A stretch of DNA of 64,000 nt from an uncultured Maribacter sp. GTDB taxonomy: Bacteria > Bacteroidota > Bacteroidia > Flavobacteriales > Flavobacteriaceae. The stretch is from assembly GCF_947500985.1 (NCBI RefSeq), contig NZ_CANMTX010000006.1:124001-188000 (forward strand). Reading direction: 5' to 3'. A program made the position numbers and the translations under genes. Positions 35,319 through 42,576 of the stretch are shown piece by piece; the first letter of the stretch is position 1; every line of letters starts with the position of its first letter. The notes beneath the pieces were generated by a model. The model saw only the letters and a program-made list of their open reading frames with translations. It was not told the DNA's origin and searched no databases.

Positions 35319-35529
35319 GTTGCTATTCTAAAAGAGTATAATTTTAATTTTTATATGAATTATTAAGATAGGATATTACTAGTAACCTCTTTCAATTTTA
35401 TTTTAACCGCTTCGAGTAAATTTATTATTTAAATCGCTTTATTTATTACTTTCGCGTAGTTTACTGTTAACCATAGACTAAACCGCAGTAATATTTAATG
35501 ATTTTAATATCAATTCCCCCGAATATTTC

Positions 35530-38500
35530 ATGGTTAATCACAAGCATTTTTTATTAATATTATTCTTTTGGATATTTTCATACGCCCATAGTCAAGAACT
35601 ATCATATGAAAATGCCTTTCCTAATCTCTCATTTAATTTTTCGACTGAAATACAAGGTAGCGTTGATGGCACTAACCGAATGTTCGTCGTAGAACAGCAA
35701 GGGCTTATAAAAGTATTTCCAAATAAAGCCAATGTTACCCTAGAAGAACAAACTACATTTTTAGATATTTCTTCAATAGTATCCTATAGCGCAGGTCAAG
35801 AAATTGGACTTTTAGGTCTTGCCTTTCACCCTAACTATACTACCAACGGTTATGTTTTCGTCTACTATATAGATCAGCCAAGCAATTACAGAATTAATAT
35901 TGCCCGCTATAAAGTGGATAATTCCAATCCAAACTTGATTGATCCTAATTCAGAAACCATAATTGCACAATTCACCAAAAATCAATCAGACTCCAATCAC
36001 AATGGTGGTAAAATTGCTTTTGGTCCAGATGGCTATTTATACATCTCTATTGGTGATGGCGGTGGTGGTGGTGACCCACAGGGTAATGGTCAAAACTTGA
36101 ATACAGTTTTCGGAAGTTTACTTCGAATCGACATTGATCTTGATGGTAATAACCCTACTGAGACAAACCCAGAATTACCAAATGGTAATTATGAAATACC
36201 TTCAGATAATCCAAGAGTTGGCCAATCGGGATTAGATGAGTTGTATGCCTGGGGTATTAGAAACACCTGGAAATTTTCTTTTGACCTTACAGGTAATCTA
36301 TGGGGATCAGATGTGGGTCAAAATTCATACGAAGAAATAAATATTATTACCAGAGGTGGTAACTATGGATGGAACAGATTTGAGGCAAATACAGAACCTA
36401 GCTATGGCAGCGAAACAATACTTGCTACCTCACCCGATATTAAGCCCATATTCTTATATGATCACAGTGCATCAGATGTTTCAATTACTGGTGGCTACAC
36501 CTATAAAGGCTCATTGACCAATAATAATTTAAAGAACAAATATATTTATGGCGATTATGTTTCTGGTCGTGTGTGGGCTTTAGATTATAACACCAGTACA
36601 GGAAATACTACTAACGAATTTCTCTTTAAGACCAACGGAGAATTCATTTCCTCATTTGGCGAAGATGAAGCTGGCGAACTTTATTTTTCAGATTATGGTA
36701 CTGACGCTAAATTATATAAATTAACAGAAAACATTTCAGGTCCGGTTACCACGCCTGTTGACGGTATTGGAGAATGGAAATCACTATCTTCTGGCACCAA
36801 CGGAATAATACAATCAATTTCAAGCTCAATAGATGGTCTAAATTATATTGCCGGTTCTTTTACTTCTGCAGGTAATATCAATCTATCAGATTTAGCGACT
36901 TTAAATACAACCGAAGAGTGGGCTTCACTTGGTGTTGATATTGATGGTACAATATTGGCAACTGCAATAGCTAATAATGGTTCTCTCTACATTGCAGGCG
37001 ATTTTGCTACCATCAACGGAATTGAGGTAAATAATATCGCTCAATGGAACGGCAGTTCTTGGTCAGCTTTAAGTTCTGGTACCAATGGACCAGTATCTAC
37101 ATTAGCCCTTAATGAAAACGGCGTTTTATTTATAGGTGGTGTGTTTACCTCTGCCGGTGGGTTAAATGCAAATAATATTTCAAAATGGGAAAATAACGCC
37201 TGGGGTTTACTTACCGACAATTCCACTAATATTTCTGGAACAAATAATGAGGTACGATCCATACACATAGACGATAATAATACAGTCTATGTAGGTGGAA
37301 ATTTTGATACTGCAGGTGGCATGTCGGCCTCAAGAATTGCTCAGTGGAACGGCTCTAATTGGTCTGCACTTGGTTCTGGCACTAGTGGATTTGTAGAAGC
37401 CATGAATTCTGCAGGTGACTATTTATATGTTGGAGGTAATTTTGCCATTGCCGGAGATAAAACTGTTAATAGAATAGCCCGGTACCATAAAAACAATAAC
37501 ACTTGGGAAGCATTAGGAACTGGAGTAAGTGGAAATGTAAACGCAATTACCAGCAGTGGAACTTATATATATGTTGGTGGTACATTTGATACTGCAAGTG
37601 ATAACGGTACAGTTGACAAAGTAGTGAACAATATTGCTCGCTGGAGTACGGAAAATGGTTGGCAGGCTTTAGGCACAGCTACAAATGTAGGGGTAAATAC
37701 TAGAGTTAATGCTATACAGTTTATTAAGAATGAAACCGAGCTATTGGTTGGTGGTAATTTTAGTACTGCAGGAAATATCAATGCGAATAACATTGGAATA
37801 TGGGGAGAAGTTTTTTGCACTGACGAAAGTGTAACACCCGAATATTTGATTGATGACACATGGGATAGTAAAAGCAACAACGTAACTATAGCTGAAGGAG
37901 ATGCCATAACCTTAAGCATTTTACCTAATGACATTTCTTTTACCATCACTTTACCTGGAGGTTCCGTCGTAAATAATGATTATGTAATAGAGAACACAAA
38001 TACTTCACAATCTGGGACATATATTTTTACAACGTCAGAAGGTTGCACTACAGATTTCATATTAACAATAACAGCTGATAACAATGATGATGATTATGAT
38101 GGCGACGGTATATTAAACGTAGACGATATTTGCTCGAATACTCCTATTGGTGAAATAGTGAATGAAAATGGATGTACGGTAACATCATATCCTGCAAATC
38201 AATTTAAAATTACTTCAACTGGTACTTCTTGTATTAGTTCCAATAACGGATCTATATTCATTGAATCATTAAACGATGAAGAATTTAATGCTTCTATTAC
38301 TGGTGAAGGTGAAAATAGAGCTATTGGCTTCACAGAAACGCTAACTATTTTAGACTTAGCAAAAGGGGAATATAATCTATGTATCTCTTCTACGACATCA
38401 ACAAATTATCAAAATTGTTCTAAAATAATTATTACCGAGCCTTTACCCTTAAGTGTATTGTTAGAACTCGATGCTTTGACCAATAGTGTAAACTTAAAAA

Positions 38501-38901
38501 TGAGTGGCGCCAATGAATACACCGTTGAAGTAAACGGTAAAATTTTTCAAACTGAAAAAGAACAAATCAACCTACCGTTATTAGATGAAACTAATACTAT
38601 TAGCGTTAGTACAAATCAACTTTGCCAAGGGAAATTTGAAGAAACGATATATTTAGGAACTACTGCAATAATTTATCCTAATCCGGTAGGTAATAGTCTA
38701 TCAATAGATTTAAAAACTCTTACAATAGATAAGATTGAAATAGCTATTTTTACAGAAGCAGGAGTTTTAGTACATTCTAACGACTATAAAGTTGAACAAT
38801 CAATCATTGAAATCAATACTAGCTCACTAGGCTCTGGTATTTATTTTTTAAGATTGAAGAATGATAACTTCAATAAATCCTTCAAATTTTTAAAACAGTG
38901 A
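35530..38901 (+). CDS. T9SS-exported PQQ-dependent sugar dehydrogenase fused to a seven-repeat propeller-like domain
   Basis: A 1123-residue protein. Signal peptide 1-22. Residues about 25-400 are a soluble aldose/sorbosone dehydrogenase propeller: GLAFHPNY, NHNGGKIAFGPDG with the likely catalytic His157, GDGGGGGDPQGN, and WGIRNTW with the PQQ-side Arg244. Residues 415-760 hold seven repeats of about 50 residues (ALGSGT...YVGGNFxTAG...IAQWNG). Then come an Ig-like stretch, a TSP3-like Ca-binding segment (DYDGDGILNVDD, about 855) and a type A T9SS domain (IYPNPVGN, GIYFLRLKN, KSFKFLKQ). It probably oxidises aldoses or oligosaccharides at the cell surface. It overlaps the next gene by four bases. 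Confidence 0.85.
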   Translation: MVNHKHFLLILFFWIFSYAHSQELSYENAFPNLSFNFSTEIQGSVDGTNRMFVVEQQGLIKVFPNKANVTLEEQTTFLDISSIVSYSAGQEIGLLGLAFHPNYTTNGYVFVYYIDQPSNYRINIARYKVDNSNPNLIDPNSETIIAQFTKNQSDSNHNGGKIAFGPDGYLYISIGDGGGGGDPQGNGQNLNTVFGSLLRIDIDLDGNNPTETNPELPNGNYEIPSDNPRVGQSGLDELYAWGIRNTWKFSFDLTGNLWGSDVGQNSYEEINIITRGGNYGWNRFEANTEPSYGSETILATSPDIKPIFLYDHSASDVSITGGYTYKGSLTNNNLKNKYIYGDYVSGRVWALDYNTSTGNTTNEFLFKTNGEFISSFGEDEAGELYFSDYGTDAKLYKLTENISGPVTTPVDGIGEWKSLSSGTNGIIQSISSSIDGLNYIAGSFTSAGNINLSDLATLNTTEEWASLGVDIDGTILATAIANNGSLYIAGDFATINGIEVNNIAQWNGSSWSALSSGTNGPVSTLALNENGVLFIGGVFTSAGGLNANNISKWENNAWGLLTDNSTNISGTNNEVRSIHIDDNNTVYVGGNFDTAGGMSASRIAQWNGSNWSALGSGTSGFVEAMNSAGDYLYVGGNFAIAGDKTVNRIARYHKNNNTWEALGTGVSGNVNAITSSGTYIYVGGTFDTASDNGTVDKVVNNIARWSTENGWQALGTATNVGVNTRVNAIQFIKNETELLVGGNFSTAGNINANNIGIWGEVFCTDESVTPEYLIDDTWDSKSNNVTIAEGDAITLSILPNDISFTITLPGGSVVNNDYVIENTNTSQSGTYIFTTSEGCTTDFILTITADNNDDDYDGDGILNVDDICSNTPIGEIVNENGCTVTSYPANQFKITSTGTSCISSNNGSIFIESLNDEEFNASITGEGENRAIGFTETLTILDLAKGEYNLCISSTTSTNYQNCSKIIITEPLPLSVLLELDALTNSVNLKMSGANEYTVEVNGKIFQTEKEQINLPLLDETNTISVSTNQLCQGKFEETIYLGTTAIIYPNPVGNSLSIDLKTLTIDKIEIAIFTEAGVLVHSNDYKVEQSIIEINTSSLGSGIYFLRLKNDNFNKSFKFLKQ
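36772..37812 (+). repeat. Seven-fold repeat encoding a likely second beta-propeller
   Basis: Seven units of 40-60 codons. Each has a SALGSGT-like strand, a hydrophobic strand, a YVGGNF- or FIGGVF-like strand, a TAG turn and an IAQWNG-like strand. The count of seven fits a closed seven-bladed propeller similar to delta-60/kelch-type repeats. Confidence 0.7.
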
Positions 38902-39575
38902 AAAAAAGCGCATTTTTAGTTTTCCTAATATTAACAATACAATCGTGCGGTGTAGATTCAGATGTTTTGGAATACTCCAAAGATCAAATAAATATCACGC
39001 TTATTTTTCCTGAAGATGACTCAGAATGTACAGAAGGTATTATTGTTTCAGATACACAAAGCGAGCTCGTATTTGAATGGTCAGATGAAAATGATAATAG
39101 TCCATACACTGTCTATTTAACAAATCTCTTAAGCTCTCGAACAGAATTAATTGCAAGTGATGATACCGATGTTGCTATAACACTAGACCGAGGTGTAGCT
39201 TATTCGTGGTATGTAACCGGAAAAATAAATAGCAGCAGTGAAATTTGGAGTTTCTACAACGAAGGTCCAGGCTTAGAATCTACTATTCCATATCCTGCGA
39301 CGGCTATTTCACCCGTTTCCGGTGCATCAATCTCGCAAACAAGTACATTGGTTAATCTAATCTGGAAATCAGAGGATCCTGACAACGATATCGTGTCTTA
39401 TGATTTATATTTTGGAGAAGTAAAGGACCCAGAACTTTATGGAATTGATGTGACAGAAACGAGATTTAATGATATACCTGTTGAGGCTGGCAAAATCTAT
39501 TATTGGAAAATTGTAACCAAAGATAGTATTGGTAATGAATCTACCTCTGAGGTATTCACATTTTCTGTTGGTTAA
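38898..39575 (+). CDS. Lipoprotein with fibronectin type III-like domains
   Basis: A 225-residue protein with a lipoprotein signal (Cys17 in TIQSC). The rest is beta-rich, with two Fn3-like segments (about 35-120 and 130-225; LVFEWSDENDNSPYTVYL, VNLIWKSEDPDNDIVSYDLYFG, YYWKIVTKDSIGNES). The start is GTG inside a GTGA overlap with the PQQ protein, so the two are translationally coupled and probably partner at the cell surface. No enzymatic motif. The lipoprotein may dock the T9SS protein, but that is inference from coupling only. It ends before a strong bidirectional terminator. Confidence 0.75.
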   Translation: MKKSAFLVFLILTIQSCGVDSDVLEYSKDQINITLIFPEDDSECTEGIIVSDTQSELVFEWSDENDNSPYTVYLTNLLSSRTELIASDDTDVAITLDRGVAYSWYVTGKINSSSEIWSFYNEGPGLESTIPYPATAISPVSGASISQTSTLVNLIWKSEDPDNDIVSYDLYFGEVKDPELYGIDVTETRFNDIPVEAGKIYYWKIVTKDSIGNESTSEVFTFSVG

Positions 39576-39620
39576 ACTATCTTACCATTTAATTCTGCAC
39601 TTTTAAATGTTTAAAATAAA

Positions 39621-39657
39621 AAAGCCCCTATAGTAAAGTAATTACTAAAGGGGCTTT
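39621..39657. terminator. Bidirectional terminator between convergent genes
   Basis: AAAGCCCCT pairs with AGGGGCTTT, then one A-A mismatch, then TAGTAA with TTACTA, loop of 5. T-rich on the right, A-rich on the left (39611-39622). It serves the lipoprotein unit (+) and the OmpA gene (-). Confidence 0.9.
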
Positions 39658-39676
39658 ATATAAAATATATTCCTTA

Positions 39677-40858
39677 TTAGAATTCTTGTATAACAAATTC
39701 AGATCGTCTATTTACCGCATGCTTCTCTTCTGGACAATAGGTATTGTCATCACATTCATTTAATAACATAGATTCCCCATATGCCTCTGTAGTTAATTTA
39801 TCTTCAGAAACACCTTTAGAAATCATGTAAGCCTTAGTTTTATCTACTCTTCGTTGAGATAGCCAGTCATTATATTTAGATGTTCCTCGAGAATCGGTAT
39901 GAGAAGTAATCTTTAATTTTAATGTTGGAATTTTCTTTAATACTTGGGCCAAAGAATCCAAAACTATTTTTGATGAAGAATTTACGTATGATGAATTCAA
40001 GTCAAAGTAAACATTACCTAAATTTTCAATTTTAGATTTTATTTCTGCTTTACGTTTATTGATAGCATCAACTTTGGCTTTCTCAGCAGCAGCTAGTGCA
40101 TCTGCTTCTTGTTGTTTCTTTAGTCTTTCTGCCAGTAAGGCTTCGTCTTTTAAACGATTAACCTCATTAATAGAATCTGTTTGACGTTGTTTCTCTTTTG
40201 CAATTGCGGCTAACAATTCTAAATTCTCTTCACCTCTTTTAGAGAGTCCTTTTTCAATACCGAATTGATAAACAGCTCCTGCCCCATACTGTATGTGATT
40301 AGAAACACCTTCTGCTTCACTCATAGCCCATTTACCAGTTGCATTAAGGTCTAACCCCCATCTGTCAGAAAACCATGTTCTAAAACCTACTACAGCATTA
40401 TATGTACCTCTTCCTCGATTGTTTGCATCTGTATAACCAGCGCCTATGCCAACATAAGGATCAAACCAAGCAGTTTCACCAATAATTTTATTTAAATCAT
40501 ACGTTATTCTACCATCTAAGCCAAAATAACTGATGTTTTCCGCTATTATTTCTCCATCAACATTTTTCCCTTCTTTATATTTATTATAAGTTCCAATAGC
40601 TTCTAGACCCAAACCACTTTTAAAATACCTTCCAATACTTACTCTCGATGGATAAGGAACAAAATTCCATTCATCTCCAAAATTAAAAAGTCCGTCAAAA
40701 ACGTTACCCGAATCATCGACAGCATTTAAACCTACACCGAAAATCCATGAACTCTGCACAATACTATCTTTTGCCGTTATTTGAAATTCATCTTGAGCAA
40801 AAGTGACAGAAGTAATCAGAAATAGTAATAAAAAACTAAAAACAGTAGTAGTTTTCAT
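39677..40858 (-). CDS. OmpA-family outer-membrane protein
   Basis: A 393-residue protein. I start at the ATG at 40858, which opens a clear signal peptide (KTTTVFSFLL to FAQ). A longer frame to 40915 adds a non-signal leader and would cross the likely promoter. The N-terminal 190 residues are a beta-barrel of alternating aromatic strands (GVGLNAV, FDPYVGIGAGYTDA). Residues about 205-275 are an Ala/Lys/Glu coiled coil. The C-terminal domain is OmpA-like peptidoglycan-binding (VYFDLNSSYV, ITSHTDSRGTSKYND, LSQRRVDKTKAYM, AYGESM, NRRSEF). It anchors the outer membrane to the wall, with the C-terminus in the periplasm. Single-gene unit. Confidence 0.92.
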   Translation of the reverse strand: MKTTTVFSFLLLFLITSVTFAQDEFQITAKDSIVQSSWIFGVGLNAVDDSGNVFDGLFNFGDEWNFVPYPSRVSIGRYFKSGLGLEAIGTYNKYKEGKNVDGEIIAENISYFGLDGRITYDLNKIIGETAWFDPYVGIGAGYTDANNRGRGTYNAVVGFRTWFSDRWGLDLNATGKWAMSEAEGVSNHIQYGAGAVYQFGIEKGLSKRGEENLELLAAIAKEKQRQTDSINEVNRLKDEALLAERLKKQQEADALAAAEKAKVDAINKRKAEIKSKIENLGNVYFDLNSSYVNSSSKIVLDSLAQVLKKIPTLKLKITSHTDSRGTSKYNDWLSQRRVDKTKAYMISKGVSEDKLTTEAYGESMLLNECDDNTYCPEEKHAVNRRSEFVIQEF

Positions 40859-40884
40859 AATTATAAATTTGGGGTTATAAAATG

Positions 40885-40916
40885 TAAAATTAGTTGTAGA
40901 TGAGGAGGTTGACAAA
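40885..40916 (-). promoter_or_regulatory. Likely promoter of the OmpA-family gene
   Basis: On the minus strand a TTTG (40913-40916) is followed after 20 bases by TAATTTTA (40885-40892), which matches TAnnTTTG at all but the last base. It lies 26 bases before the chosen ATG and supports that start. Confidence 0.35.
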
Positions 40917-40978
40917 TAATTACCGTGTACAGCAATTAAAATCGTTTGATAGTCGAATGTAGAATTATTATCGACTAA

Positions 40979-41425
40979 TTACTTTATAATTTTGAGATTT
41001 TTTGTACTTAAAGGCAACTTATATATGCTGAATGGACTTACAATAAAACTATTTTCTTCTTTAGATGCTGTAGTTTTAAGCTTATGAACTTGTAAATAAT
41101 CAGCCTTCTCGTTCAATTCTAAATCAGCATAATTAGAAGCTGTACTGTCGCCACACCAAATGAGAATCATTTCGGTACTAAAATCTATTGAAGGCGGAGT
41201 CAATCCTGGTTTTCTTGTACGGTTTATTTTACCATAAAAAGCATTTAATTCTTTTTGATTCTTTATTAAAAGATACTCTTCTTGTTCAAATCCGCTATAA
41301 TTTTCATTTAAGATAAGTTCCATACCTGTATGATTAGTTTCTTGTAAACTACTTTGGGCAGTACCCTTACAAGAATTCAGCTGAATTAAAGCCAATAGAA
41401 AAAAACAAGGAAAATATTTAAACAT
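40979..41425 (-). CDS. Small lipoprotein with PrcB_C-like domain
   Basis: A 148-residue protein with a lipobox at Cys19 (QLNSC). The rest matches the layout of the PrcB C-terminal domain: a KNQKELNAFY helix, PSIDFSTEMILI, a GDS turn, then strands ending FIVSPFSIYKLP. PrcB is a subunit of a dentilisin-type protease complex in spirochaetes; in Bacteroidota such domains occur in free lipoproteins of unknown role. I chose the ATG at 41425, which overlaps the bshA stop region by eight bases, because it opens the signal peptide. A frame extending to 41494 would add a basic leader inside bshA. Domain call moderate. Confidence 0.65.
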   Translation of the reverse strand: MFKYFPCFFLLALIQLNSCKGTAQSSLQETNHTGMELILNENYSGFEQEEYLLIKNQKELNAFYGKINRTRKPGLTPPSIDFSTEMILIWCGDSTASNYADLELNEKADYLQVHKLKTTASKEENSFIVSPFSIYKLPLSTKNLKIIK

Positions 41426-42557
41426 TTTTAAATCTACCTTTATAAGCCCTTTCATATACTTCTTCATAAAGCGGAACCACTTTCTGAATATCAAAACGTT
41501 GTGCTTCTTTTAAGGCATTCAGTTTAAACCGTTCTAAAACGTTATCATTCTTTAAAATAGTAATTGCTTTCGCGGCCATATCATTAATATCACCTACATC
41601 ACTTAAAAATCCGCTAACGCCTTCTGTATTCACTTCTGGTATACCACCCGCGTTACTAGAAATAACAGGAACCTTGTTTATCATAGCTTCTAAAGCTGCT
41701 AGTCCGAAACTTTCTGTCTCTGACGGTAATAAGAATAAATCTGAAAAGCATAAAATCTTATCTATCTCATTACTATTACCTAAAAATATAACCTTATCTG
41801 CTATACCTAATTCTTCACACAAGCGTTCTGCACCTTCTTTCTCAGGACCTTCGCCGACCATAATTAATTTAGAAGGAATTTGAAGTTGAATTTTACTGAA
41901 TATCTTGACGACATCAGGTATACGTTTTACTTTTCTAAAATTACTTATGTGCGTAACTATTCGTTCACCTTCAGTTGCCATGTTAGACCTTTGACAATCT
42001 GTAAAAGATGTACTATATTTTTTAGCATCTATAAAGTTAGGGATAACTTCTATTTCGCCTTTTATGTCAAAAGTATCTAAAGTACCTTGTTTTAAACTTT
42101 CAGAAACCGAAGTAACAACATCAGATTGATTGATACTAAAAGTAACAGCTGGTTTATAAAAAGGATGTTTACCTACTAAAGTAATATCGGTACCATGCAA
42201 TGTGGTAATCATAGGTACATAAATACCCTCTTCTTCTAGCATTTTCTTTGCCATGTACCCAGCATATGCATGCGGAATAGCATAATGCACATGTAGTAAA
42301 TCTATTTTATGAAGCTTAATAGTATCAACTAACTTGCTAGATAATGCAAGTTCATAAGGCTGATAGTGAAACAGTGGATATTCTGGCACATGAACTTCAT
42401 GAAAGAATATTTTATTACTCAACAACTCTAAACGAACAGGTTGCTTATAGGTAATAAAATGAATTTCATGACCTCTGTTAGCCAGTGCAATTCCTAATTC
42501 TGTTGCGACAACACCACTACCACCAAAGGTAGGGTAACATACTATTGCTATTTTCAT
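41418..42557 (-). CDS. bshA: N-acetyl-alpha-D-glucosaminyl L-malate synthase
   Basis: A 379-residue GT4 enzyme of the BshA group. The opening IVCYPTFGGSGVVATELG, then HVHYAIPHA, TLHGTDITLVG and SINQSDVVTSVS, is diagnostic. The C-terminal half has GEGPEKEGAE and ETESFGLAALEAMINKVPVISSNAGG with a complete EX7E. It joins GlcNAc from UDP-GlcNAc to L-malate, the first step of bacillithiol synthesis. bshB and bshC are not in the window. It lies 19 bases after the GH3/beta-lactamase gene and probably shares its mRNA. Confidence 0.95.
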   Translation of the reverse strand: MKIAIVCYPTFGGSGVVATELGIALANRGHEIHFITYKQPVRLELLSNKIFFHEVHVPEYPLFHYQPYELALSSKLVDTIKLHKIDLLHVHYAIPHAYAGYMAKKMLEEEGIYVPMITTLHGTDITLVGKHPFYKPAVTFSINQSDVVTSVSESLKQGTLDTFDIKGEIEVIPNFIDAKKYSTSFTDCQRSNMATEGERIVTHISNFRKVKRIPDVVKIFSKIQLQIPSKLIMVGEGPEKEGAERLCEELGIADKVIFLGNSNEIDKILCFSDLFLLPSETESFGLAALEAMINKVPVISSNAGGIPEVNTEGVSGFLSDVGDINDMAAKAITILKNDNVLERFKLNALKEAQRFDIQKVVPLYEEVYERAYKGRFKNV

Positions 42558-42576
42558 TACAACAAAACTAACTTTT

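Noticed and set aside
35447..35454. TACTTTCG upstream of the PQQ dehydrogenase gene, also seen before pfkA on the minus strand.
   Set aside because: One mismatch to TAnnTTTG, no -33 box, and 75 bases from the start at 35530. Too weak to list as a promoter on its own.
40859..40915. Longer N-terminus for the OmpA-family protein from 40915.
   Set aside because: It would put a polar leader before a clear signal peptide and would run through the likely promoter.
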